A DNA stretch of 6,611 nt from Paracoccaceae bacterium (GTDB taxonomy: Bacteria; Pseudomonadota; Alphaproteobacteria; Rhodobacterales; Rhodobacteraceae): positions 1 through 6,611 of the forward strand of contig SKNG01000034.1 of NCBI GenBank assembly GCA_007120685.1, read 5' to 3'. A model generated the notes under the pieces. That model was not told where the DNA came from. It was given only the letters and a program-made list of their open reading frames with translations, and made no database searches. The position numbers and the translations under genes are program-made. Of the stretch, positions 1 through 5,271 are shown one piece after another. The stretch's first letter is position 1; each line of letters begins with the position of its first letter.

Positions 1-312
1 CTGGCGCTGGGGGCGGTGCCCTTCATGCTGGGCGACGCGCTGGTGACCGAAGGCGGGCGGGCGCGGCTGTGGCGGGTGGTGCTGGCCCGCGGCGCGTTCC
101 TGGCCTCGCTGGCGCTGGCGGTGGCGCTGGATTTCCAGGGGCTGTTCTTCCTGGTTATCATCCTGCCGGTGATCTTGCTGTTCTTCCTGCTCTTCGGGCT
201 GATGGCGGGCTGGGTGGGCCGGCGCACGGGGCTGCCGGCGGCGGCGGGCATGGGGATGGGGCTGGTGCTGGCCTGGGCGCTGGGCGTGACCTTTCCGATG
301 GTGGCGCTGTAA
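1..312 (+). CDS. C-terminal part of an integral membrane protein (5' end outside window)
   Basis: The reading frame is open from the first base, so the gene begins before the window; 103 codons are visible, ending in TAA at 310-312. The visible part is strongly hydrophobic. A basic stretch (R20, R22, R25, R30) precedes a short hydrophobic segment at about 31-45, then a long one at about 47-70 (LFFLVIILPVILLFFLLFGL), a small basic loop with GRR, and a last segment at about 81-103 that ends the protein. This suggests two or three membrane spans with a short loop between the last two. I do not recognise catalytic residues. The tail resembles C-terminal membrane regions I associate loosely with Rhodobacterales hydrolase-type proteins, but that is a weak recollection and not a functional call. 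Two hairpins follow the stop and could end its transcript. The ATG at 16 is internal, not the true start. Confidence 0.7.
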   Translation: MALGAVPFMLGDALVTEGGRARLWRVVLARGAFLASLALAVALDFQGLFFLVIILPVILLFFLLFGLMAGWVGRRTGLPAAAGMGMGLVLAWALGVTFPMVAL

Positions 313-343
313 AGAACGGCGCGCTGCGGCAGGGGCCGGGACC

Positions 344-366
344 AAATCGATTTAAGTAATCGATTT
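344..366. repeat. AT-rich inverted repeat built on AATCGATT
   Basis: Nine-base arms AAATCGATT (344-352) and AATCGATTT (358-366) are perfect reverse complements around the 5-base spacer TAAGT. Each arm also contains the self-complementary ATCGAT, so the element reads as both an inverted and a direct repeat. It is a clear AT-rich island in GC-rich DNA and lies between convergent genes. It may be the first of two stacked terminator hairpins for the + gene ending at 312, since a TTT follows within the arm, or it may be a protein-binding site. Function is inferred; the repeat itself is seen directly. Confidence 0.6.
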
Positions 367-368
367 GC

Positions 369-395
369 AAGCGCCTTACTGTAAGGCGCTTTCTC
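369..395. terminator. Terminator-like hairpin between convergent genes
   Basis: Arms AAGCGCCTTAC (369-379) and GTAAGGCGCTT (381-391) are perfect reverse complements around a single T; as RNA this gives a stem of about nine pairs with a small loop. The + strand continues TTTCTC, a short pyrimidine tail. It sits 57 bases after the membrane-protein stop and 21 bases before the stop of the oppositely oriented photolyase gene, so it could serve both transcripts, with the + direction better supported because the opposite strand lacks a T run. Confidence 0.65.
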
Positions 396-415
396 GCCAG
401 GCAGCCGCCGTTGCG

Positions 416-1954
416 CTACTCCTCTGCCCCGCTGTCGAGCCGCTTCAGCCAGCTTGTCGCCTCCGCCAGCACCGTCCGGCGGCGGTCCTCGCTCATCCGG
501 TCCCAGGTGCGATACATCTGCGCCATGCGCGGATTGCCCTGAAACCGCTCGCGGTGCCGGTCCAGGAAATGCCAGTAGAGCAGGTTGAACGGGCAGGCCC
601 CCTCGCCCGTCTTCGCCTTCACGTCATAGCCGCAGCCCCTGCAGTAATCCGACATCCGGTCGATGTAGGCCCCTGACGACACATAGGGTTTCGACCCCAG
701 CACCCCCCCGTCGGCGAATTGCGACATGCCCAGCGTGTTCGGCGCCTCGACCCATTCGTAGGCATCCGCATAGACCGACAGATACCATTCATGCACCGCG
801 CCCGGGTCCACGCCGGCCAGCAGGGCGAAGTTGCCCGTCACCATCAGCCGCTGGATATGATGCGCATAGGCATGCCGGCGGGTCTGCTCCACCACCGCAG
901 AAACACAGGCCATCTTCGTCGGCCCGCCCCAATAGAACCCCGGCAGCTTCCGTCCGTGCCCCAGTGCGTTCTGCTGCGCGTAATCCGGCCCGTGCAGGTC
1001 ATAGATGCCGCGCACATATTCGCGCCAGCCGATGATCTGGCGGATGAAGCCCTCGGCCGAATTGACCGGCACATCGCCCGCCTCATAGGCTGCCTGCACC
1101 GCGTCGCAGACCTCGGCCGGGGTCAGCAGCCCCAGGTTCAGATAGGGCGCGATCAGCGCGTGATGCAGGAACGGGTCGCGCGTCAGCATCGCGTCCTGAT
1201 AGGGGCCGAAATCGGCCAGATGGTGCTTGACGAAATGCCGCAGAACCGCCAGCGCCCCGCGCCGGGTGGTGGCGTAGTTGAACCCCTCCACCGCACCGAA
1301 ATGATTGTCGAAGCGGCGGGCCACCAGATTGATCACATCGACTACCACGTCATCATGGCCATGCTGAATGGGCTTTTCGCGCAACAGATCGTCCTGCGCC
1401 GGCTTGCGGTTGTCATGGTCGTAATTCCACTGCCCGCCGGCCGGGTCGTCGCCTTCCATCAGATAGCCGGTGCGCCGACGCATCAGGCGATAGAAGTGCT
1501 CCATCCGCATCACCTTGCGCCCCTTCGCCCAGTCGGCGAACACATCCGGCGGACAGAGAAACCGGTCATCGGGCAGCACGCTGACCCGCAGCGGCAGGTC
1601 CTGCAGCGCCGTGCGCAACCGCCATTCGCCCGGCTGGGTGGCCAGCACCGATTGCGCGCCCGTTGCCTCGGCCTGGCGGATCAGCTCGCCGCAGATCGAG
1701 CCGGTGTTGTCCGGGTCGTCGAGCCGCGTATAGGCCACCTGCCAGCCCTTTTCGCGCAGGCCCTCGGCGAACTTCCGCATCGCCGAGAGCACCAGCACGA
1801 TCTTCTGCGGATGATGCGGCACATAGCCGGTCTCCTCGGCCACCTCGGCCATGACCACCGTGTCGCGCTGCGGATCGGCGCGCCCCAGCGCCCCCGCGCC
1901 TTCGGTCAACTGGTCGCCCAGCACCAACACCAGCCGCCCGTTGCGCCGGCTCAC
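416..1954 (-). CDS. phrB: FeS bacterial (6-4) photolyase (PhrB/CryB-type cryptochrome-photolyase)
   Basis: The 512-residue protein is close to the length of Agrobacterium PhrB and Rhodobacter CryB, flavoproteins that use light to repair (6-4) UV photoproducts in DNA. The N-terminal antenna domain starts RLVLVLGDQLTEG; the helical FAD domain fills roughly 220-500. Four cysteines at 350, 438, 441 and 454 match the known [4Fe-4S] ligands at the same numbers in PhrB. W342, W390 and Y391 (electron transfer) and H366 (active site, HAYAHHIQRLM) also match by position, as do aspartates D179 and D254. Family members carry FAD, the cluster and a ribityllumazine antenna. The start is GTG, overlapping the upstream SDR stop as GTGA, with AAGGAG eight bases upstream (1963-1968). 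An operon with the SDR is very likely. In R. sphaeroides cryB is light- and singlet-oxygen-induced; I saw no clear matching sigma-factor site here. A sensory role, as proposed for CryB, remains possible. The symbol follows Agrobacterium usage and is not the E. coli phrB. Confidence 0.95.
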   Translation of the reverse strand: MSRRNGRLVLVLGDQLTEGAGALGRADPQRDTVVMAEVAEETGYVPHHPQKIVLVLSAMRKFAEGLREKGWQVAYTRLDDPDNTGSICGELIRQAEATGAQSVLATQPGEWRLRTALQDLPLRVSVLPDDRFLCPPDVFADWAKGRKVMRMEHFYRLMRRRTGYLMEGDDPAGGQWNYDHDNRKPAQDDLLREKPIQHGHDDVVVDVINLVARRFDNHFGAVEGFNYATTRRGALAVLRHFVKHHLADFGPYQDAMLTRDPFLHHALIAPYLNLGLLTPAEVCDAVQAAYEAGDVPVNSAEGFIRQIIGWREYVRGIYDLHGPDYAQQNALGHGRKLPGFYWGGPTKMACVSAVVEQTRRHAYAHHIQRLMVTGNFALLAGVDPGAVHEWYLSVYADAYEWVEAPNTLGMSQFADGGVLGSKPYVSSGAYIDRMSDYCRGCGYDVKAKTGEGACPFNLLYWHFLDRHRERFQGNPRMAQMYRTWDRMSEDRRRTVLAEATSWLKRLDSGAEE

Positions 1955-2613
1955 CAGGGGATCTCCTTGCCCGCCCAGTCATAGAACCCGCCCGAATGCG
2001 CCGGCTCCAGACCGTCGATCACCGACCACAGGTTTGCCGCGGCCTCCTTCGGCGGGACCGCCGGGTGGCGGCCCAGGTATTTCCGGGTCAGCGGGGTTTG
2101 CACGGTGCCGGGGTGCAGCGCGACGCAGATCAGGTCCCTGTGCGTGCGGCCCAACTCGATGGCCGCCGAATGCAGCAACTGGTTGAGCGCCGCCTTGGCC
2201 GCGCGATAGCCGTACCAGCCCCCCGCCCGGTTGTCGCCGATCGACCCCACCCGGGCCGAGAGCGCGGCAAAGAACGCCCGCCCCTGCCGGGGCAGCAGCC
2301 GCGCGGCATGTTTCAGCACCAGCGCGGGGCCGATGGCGTTGAGCGCGAATTGCGCGGCAAACGCCGGGCCGTCCAGCGCGGCAAGCGATTTCTCCGGCCC
2401 GTTGTCACCGATCTGCAACGCGCCGGTGGCCACGAGCACGGCATCATAAGGCCCGTCCAGCGCGCCGAGAGTGCGCTCGATGCTTGCCTCATCCGTTACG
2501 TCCAGCCCGTCCGCGCTGCGCGACAGCCGGGTGACCTGCGCCCCGCGCCCCTCGGCCGCACACGCCAGTGCCGACCCGATGCCCCCAGAAGCACCGATGA
2601 CCAAAACCTGCAT
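1951..2613 (-). CDS. Short-chain dehydrogenase/reductase, CsgA/C-factor-like
   Basis: A 220-residue protein of the classical SDR size. The Rossmann fold shows the nucleotide motif GASGGIG at 7-13, LDVTD at 37-41 for adenine contact, VATGAL at 61-66 in place of the usual NNAG, N92, S119, and the catalytic Y136-x-x-x-K140 (YGYRAAK). HPGTVQTPL at 167-175 is the conserved post-catalytic loop. It should therefore be an active cytoplasmic NAD(P)-dependent oxidoreductase; R30/R32 after the second strand lean towards NADPH, but this is weak. The sequence resembles the short C-factor/CsgA-like SDR group, whose substrates are mostly unknown, so no substrate is given. ATG at 2613 is preceded by AGGGGA (minus strand of 2621-2626) with seven bases spacing. 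It is the first gene of a two-gene operon with the photolyase, which begins inside its stop codon. Confidence 0.9.
   Translation of the reverse strand: MQVLVIGASGGIGSALACAAEGRGAQVTRLSRSADGLDVTDEASIERTLGALDGPYDAVLVATGALQIGDNGPEKSLAALDGPAFAAQFALNAIGPALVLKHAARLLPRQGRAFFAALSARVGSIGDNRAGGWYGYRAAKAALNQLLHSAAIELGRTHRDLICVALHPGTVQTPLTRKYLGRHPAVPPKEAAANLWSVIDGLEPAHSGGFYDWAGKEIPW
1963..1968 (-). promoter_or_regulatory. Ribosome binding site for the photolyase GTG start
   Basis: The minus strand reads AAGGAG, eight bases before the GTG at 1954, and lies within the last codons of the SDR gene. It decides the GTG start, for which no ATG alternative is nearby, and supports translation coupled to termination of the SDR. 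Confidence 0.75.
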
Positions 2614-2723
2614 TTTCGGTTCCCCTATTTTCCGAAGGAACTAGAGGCCACCGCCCCCGCGTCCAGCCGTTGACACCACCCGCCGCAGCCCCCACCCTGC
2701 CGCGGCCCGGGAAGGAGACGCCG
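2614..2723. promoter_or_regulatory. Divergent intergenic region between the SDR operon and the ornithine cyclodeaminase-like gene
   Basis: This 110-bp gap must hold the promoters of both divergent units. On + there is TTGACA at 2670-2675, a consensus -35 box, 54 bases before the start at 2724; the -10 candidate at 17 bases spacing (CACCCT, 2693-2698) is poor. On - I found no convincing promoter for the SDR operon: no CTTG box of the RpoH type in a suitable place. A small imperfect symmetry, TTCCGAAGGAA at 2630-2640, is centred near the SDR start. GGAAC and CGTT elements of an EcfG-like promoter exist on + at 2637 and 2668 but are 26 bases apart, too far for that sigma factor. Confidence 0.4.
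2712..2717 (+). promoter_or_regulatory. Ribosome binding site fixing the start at 2724
   Basis: AAGGAG lies six bases before the ATG at 2724. It favours this start over a TTG at 2670, which would add 18 low-complexity residues and coincides with the TTGACA box. Confidence 0.8.
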
Positions 2724-3650
2724 ATGACCGCCATCCCCTATCTGACTGCCGCCGACTGCGCGCCGCTGATGGACTGGATCGCCCTGACCGACGCGATGAT
2801 CGATGGCCACCGCCGCCCGCCCGCCGATCTGCGCGACGTGCTGCTGGCGCGGGGCCAGGACCGGTTGCTGTCGCGCGCGGCCTGGATCGACGGGCTGGGC
2901 GTGGGGGTGAAATCGGTCACCGTCTTTCCCGGCAATCCCGCCGCCGGCCGGCCCAGCGTGCAGGGCGCGATGCTGGTTTTCGACGATGCCAGCGGCGCGC
3001 CGCTGGCGGTGATCGAAAACGCACTGGTGACGAAATGGAAGACGGCGGGCGACTCGCTTCTGGGCGCGCGGCTGCTGGCGCGGCCCGAAGCGCGGCGGCT
3101 GCTGATTGTCGGCGCCGGCACGGTGGCGGCCTCGCTGATCGAGGCCTACGGCGCGCTGATAAAGGGGCTGGAGGTGACGCTCTGGGCACGGCGGGTTGAG
3201 GCCGCGCAGGCGCTCGCGGCGCGCTATCCGGGCGTGCGCGTGGCCAAGGATCTGGAAGCGGCGGTGCGCGGGGCCGAGATCGTGGCGACCTGCACCATGG
3301 CGCGCGAGCCGCTGATCCGGGGCGACTGGCTGCAGCCCGGCCAGCATCTGGACCTGATCGGCGCCTTCACGCCCGAGATGCGCGAGGCGGACGATACTGC
3401 CATCACCCGCGCCAAAATCTTCGTGGACAGCCGCGCCACCACCATCGGCCATATCGGCGAGATCGACATCCCCCTGCGCGCCGGGGTCATCGCCGAGGCG
3501 GATATCCTGGGCGATCTGCACGATCTGGTAGCCGGTAGCGCCGGGCGGCACTCGGCAGAGGACATCACGCTATACAAGAACGGCGGCGGCGCGCATCTGG
3601 ACCTGATGACCGCACAAATGATCCTGGACCGCTGGCGGGCAACGCAGTAG
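2724..3650 (+). CDS. Ornithine cyclodeaminase/mu-crystallin family protein, probably an imine or amino-acid oxidoreductase
   Basis: The 308-residue product has the family fold: a substrate region with K63 in GVGVKSVTVFPGN (59-71), the KWKTAGDS segment (104-111), then an NAD(P)-binding Rossmann domain with IVGAGTVA (128-135), and a C-terminal ITLYKNGGGAHLDLM (281-295). Family members convert ornithine to proline, reduce cyclic ketimines, or act as alanine or iminosuccinate reductases (BhcD). Residues diagnostic of true ornithine cyclodeaminase differ: the Arg of the LRT motif (R112 in P. putida) is K106 in WKT, and the catalytic Asp (D228, GGD) aligns with F215 in LIGAFTPEMREAD. The usual SVGLAxED is replaced by NGGGAHLDL. 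This makes the lyase reaction doubtful and a reductase more likely, although I cannot name the substrate. It is a cytoplasmic, complete gene with good start signals, and is followed by its own terminator. The family is confident; the reaction is not. Confidence 0.85.
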   Translation: MTAIPYLTAADCAPLMDWIALTDAMIDGHRRPPADLRDVLLARGQDRLLSRAAWIDGLGVGVKSVTVFPGNPAAGRPSVQGAMLVFDDASGAPLAVIENALVTKWKTAGDSLLGARLLARPEARRLLIVGAGTVAASLIEAYGALIKGLEVTLWARRVEAAQALAARYPGVRVAKDLEAAVRGAEIVATCTMAREPLIRGDWLQPGQHLDLIGAFTPEMREADDTAITRAKIFVDSRATTIGHIGEIDIPLRAGVIAEADILGDLHDLVAGSAGRHSAEDITLYKNGGGAHLDLMTAQMILDRWRATQ

Positions 3651-3689
3651 CAGGGAAACCGCATTCGGCCGCAACAGGCTTTGCAAACG

Positions 3690-3719
3690 GCCCGTGTCAG
3701 GATCGGCACGGGCTTTCTT
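3690..3719 (+). terminator. Rho-independent terminator of the ornithine cyclodeaminase-like gene
   Basis: GCCCGTGTC (3690-3698) pairs with GGCACGGGC (3705-3713) in a nine-pair stem with one G-U pair and the six-base loop AGGATC. TTTCTT follows at 3714-3719. It lies 40 bases past the stop at 3650, in the expected place and orientation. Confidence 0.75.
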
Positions 3720-3775
3720 GGTCCGCTCGAACCTCTTGATACAGCGTCCGGCCGAGAACTTCGGGAAGCGTCGGA

Positions 3776-3799
3776 AAACGGGCTTTCGAAAGCCCGTTT
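3776..3799. repeat. Perfect 24-bp palindrome centred on TTCGAA
   Basis: The half AAACGGGCTTTC (3776-3787) is followed by its exact reverse complement GAAAGCCCGTTT (3788-3799) with no spacer. One base later a second palindrome begins. It lies after the terminator of the upstream gene and before a TTGACA box of the next gene. It could fold as an RNA hairpin with a small loop, act as a second terminator, or bind a dimeric regulator. No T run follows on the + strand beyond the arm's own TTT. Confidence 0.8.
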
Positions 3800-3800
3800 C

Positions 3801-3820
3801 ACGCGCCTTCGAAGGCGCGT
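3801..3820. repeat. Perfect 20-bp palindrome centred on TTCGAA
   Basis: The half ACGCGCCTTC (3801-3810) is followed directly by its reverse complement GAAGGCGCGT (3811-3820). It shares the CTTCGAAG centre with the preceding palindrome but has different arms, so the two are similar in design rather than copies. It ends 31 bases before the TTGACA box at 3852. Confidence 0.8.
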
Positions 3821-3851
3821 TCCCCGGCGGCGCCCCAACACGCGCACCGGC

Positions 3852-3880
3852 TTGACACCCTCGCCCCCCGGCCCATCTGC
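3852..3880 (+). promoter_or_regulatory. Possible promoter of the second photolyase-like gene
   Basis: TTGACA at 3852-3857 is a perfect -35 box. The -10 candidate CATCTG at 3874-3879 (16-base spacing) matches the consensus poorly, which is not rare in GC-rich alphaproteobacteria. The box is 61 bases upstream of the start codon at 3913. A similar TTGACACC followed by C-rich sequence precedes the gene at 2724. Confidence 0.35.
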
Positions 3881-3912
3881 CCCGCAGCAGGAAACAACCG
3901 GGCCGCGCCTTC

Positions 3913-5130
3913 ATGCATGACCTAGACCCCACCCGCCGCGCCGGCGAGGCGCAGCTTGCCGCCTTTACCCCGCGCATGGGCCGCCGCTACGCCGCGCGAC
4001 GCAATTTCGATCACGGCCCGGGGGCGCATGCGCATGTTTCCACCCTGTCGCCCTGGATCCGCCGCCGACTGGTGCTGGAACGGAACGCGGTGGCCGCGGC
4101 GCTGGCCGAACACGGGGCCGAGGGGGCCGAGAAATTCATCCAGGAGGTGATCTGGCGCGGCTATTTCAAGGGCTGGCTGGAACAGCGCCCGCAGGTCTGG
4201 GCCAGCTACCGTGACGGTGTGGCGGCAGATCTGGCAGTGCTGGAGGATGACCGCCGCCTGCGCCGCCGCATCGAGGCCGCCGAGGCCGGCGAGACCGGGC
4301 TGGAGTGTTTCGACGCCTGGGCGCGGGAACTGGTGGACACCGGCTATCTGCACAATCACGCGCGGATGTGGTTCGCCTCGATCTGGATTTTCACCTTCGG
4401 CCTGCCCTGGCGGCTGGGGGCGGATTTCTTCTACCGGCACCTGCTGGACGGCGATCCGGCCTCGAACACGCTGGGCTGGCGCTGGGTGGCGGGGCTGCAC
4501 ACGCGCGGCAAGGCCTATGCGGCGCAGGCCTGGAACATCGCCAAATTCACCGGCGGGCGGTTCCATCCACGCGCGGCCGATCTGGCGGCGGATGTGGCCG
4601 GGCTGCAGGCTCTGGAACCCGAGGGCCTGCCGCCCCTGCACCCGCTGCGCGCGCCCCGCCGCCCGGACCTTTCCGCGCCCAGCCTGCTGCTGATCACCGA
4701 AGAGGACTGCCGGCCCGAGGATTTCGCCCCCGCCCTGCGGGACATCCGCGCGGTGCTGGCCCTGCGGGCCAGTGCGCTGCGCTCGCCCCGCCCGGTGGCC
4801 GAGGCCGTGGCGCGGTTCGAGGCCGGCGCGCTGGACGATGCCGTGGCGCGGCTGGGGCTGGCGGCAACGACCGAAGTGGCCGGCGTGCCCGCCGATCTGG
4901 CCCGCCTTGCCGCCAGGGCCGGCGCGCGCCAGATCGTCACGCCCTATGTGCCGCAGGGCCCGCTGCGCGACTGGCTGGACGCGGCGGCGCCGACGCTTTC
5001 GGCAGAGGGCGTCGCGCTGGCCGAATGGCAGCGGGACTGGGATGGGCTGATCTGGCCGCATGCGCGGGCGGGGTTCTTCAAGGTGAAGCAGAAAATCCCG
5101 GCCATCCTGCATGACGCCGGGCTGACGTGA
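3913..5130 (+). CDS. Photolyase-like FAD-binding protein lacking the N-terminal antenna domain, with a C-terminal extension
   Basis: The 405-residue product begins at the linker that normally joins the two photolyase domains and enters the helical FAD domain at once: HVSTLSPWIRR (41-51), EVIWRGYF (78-85), TGLECFDAWAREL (128-140), TGYLHNHARMWFAS (143-156), PWRLGADFF (165-173), DGDPASNTLGWRWVAG (179-194). By alignment with E. coli photolyase, R151 and D179 form the flavin-site salt bridge, N185 faces flavin N5, and E78, W81, N148, M152 and W191 match the cyclobutane-dimer contacts; R342 is replaced by H149. W189 and W166 match two triad tryptophans, but no Trp occurs at 97-135 where the distal one belongs. 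Residues 250-405 are extra, opening with the strand-like SLLLITEED and ending with WDGLIWPHARAGFFKVKQK. It is probably a light-driven repair enzyme or a photoreceptor. TGA at 3853-3855 excludes an earlier start, and no Shine-Dalgarno sequence is close to the ATG. Family certain, activity inferred. Confidence 0.88.
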   Translation: MHDLDPTRRAGEAQLAAFTPRMGRRYAARRNFDHGPGAHAHVSTLSPWIRRRLVLERNAVAAALAEHGAEGAEKFIQEVIWRGYFKGWLEQRPQVWASYRDGVAADLAVLEDDRRLRRRIEAAEAGETGLECFDAWARELVDTGYLHNHARMWFASIWIFTFGLPWRLGADFFYRHLLDGDPASNTLGWRWVAGLHTRGKAYAAQAWNIAKFTGGRFHPRAADLAADVAGLQALEPEGLPPLHPLRAPRRPDLSAPSLLLITEEDCRPEDFAPALRDIRAVLALRASALRSPRPVAEAVARFEAGALDDAVARLGLAATTEVAGVPADLARLAARAGARQIVTPYVPQGPLRDWLDAAAPTLSAEGVALAEWQRDWDGLIWPHARAGFFKVKQKIPAILHDAGLT

Positions 5131-5271
5131 GAGGCAGCAACCGGGGGTGTTGACGGTCCGACCGCAGCCGCGAGACCGTGTCTGATCCTGGTCTTGCCTG
5201 CCGTTCTTGCGTTCCTTTCCCTCGGCTGCGCCCGAAACAGCTCAGCAGGCCGCCCGGGGCCCGCTGGCCGA
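5131..5271. other. Convergent intergenic gap with only weak structure
   Basis: Between the convergent stops at 5130 and 5272 I see no gene and no strong terminator. Minor symmetries are CGGTC-C-GACCG at 5154-5164 and AGACC/GGTCT arms of five bases around 5174-5195. A TGATCC at 5183-5188 resembles an RpoE -35 element, but no matching -10 follows and it would point into the end of the opposing gene. Confidence 0.5.

Noticed and set aside
719..1984. 421-codon open frame on + opposite the photolyase gene
   Set aside because: It is a GC-driven antisense shadow: low-complexity His/Arg/Ala-rich product, no motif, while the minus strand carries a fully conserved photolyase.
2637..2671. EcfG-type general stress promoter (GGAAC ... 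CGTT) in the divergent region
   Set aside because: The two elements are 26 bases apart, much more than the usual 16-19.
2670..2723. TTG start at 2670 for the ornithine cyclodeaminase-like gene
   Set aside because: It has no ribosome site, adds only Pro/Ala-rich residues and overlaps the TTGACA box; ATG at 2724 has AAGGAG six bases upstream.
2625..3551. 308-codon open frame on - opposite the ornithine cyclodeaminase-like gene
   Set aside because: Antisense shadow with no recognisable domain; the + strand frame has conserved motifs and a proper ribosome site.
3922..5112. 396-codon open frame on - opposite the photolyase-like gene
   Set aside because: Gly/Arg/Gln-rich antisense shadow in high-GC DNA; the + frame has clear FAD-domain motifs.
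5183..5188. TGATCC as an RpoE -35 element for a light-stress promoter
   Set aside because: No -10 match at the right distance, and it would drive transcription into the 3' end of the opposing acyl-CoA synthetase gene.
5131..5271. A hidden small gene or strong terminator in the convergent gap
   Set aside because: Only five-base arms and no start with ribosome site; no coherent protein in any frame.
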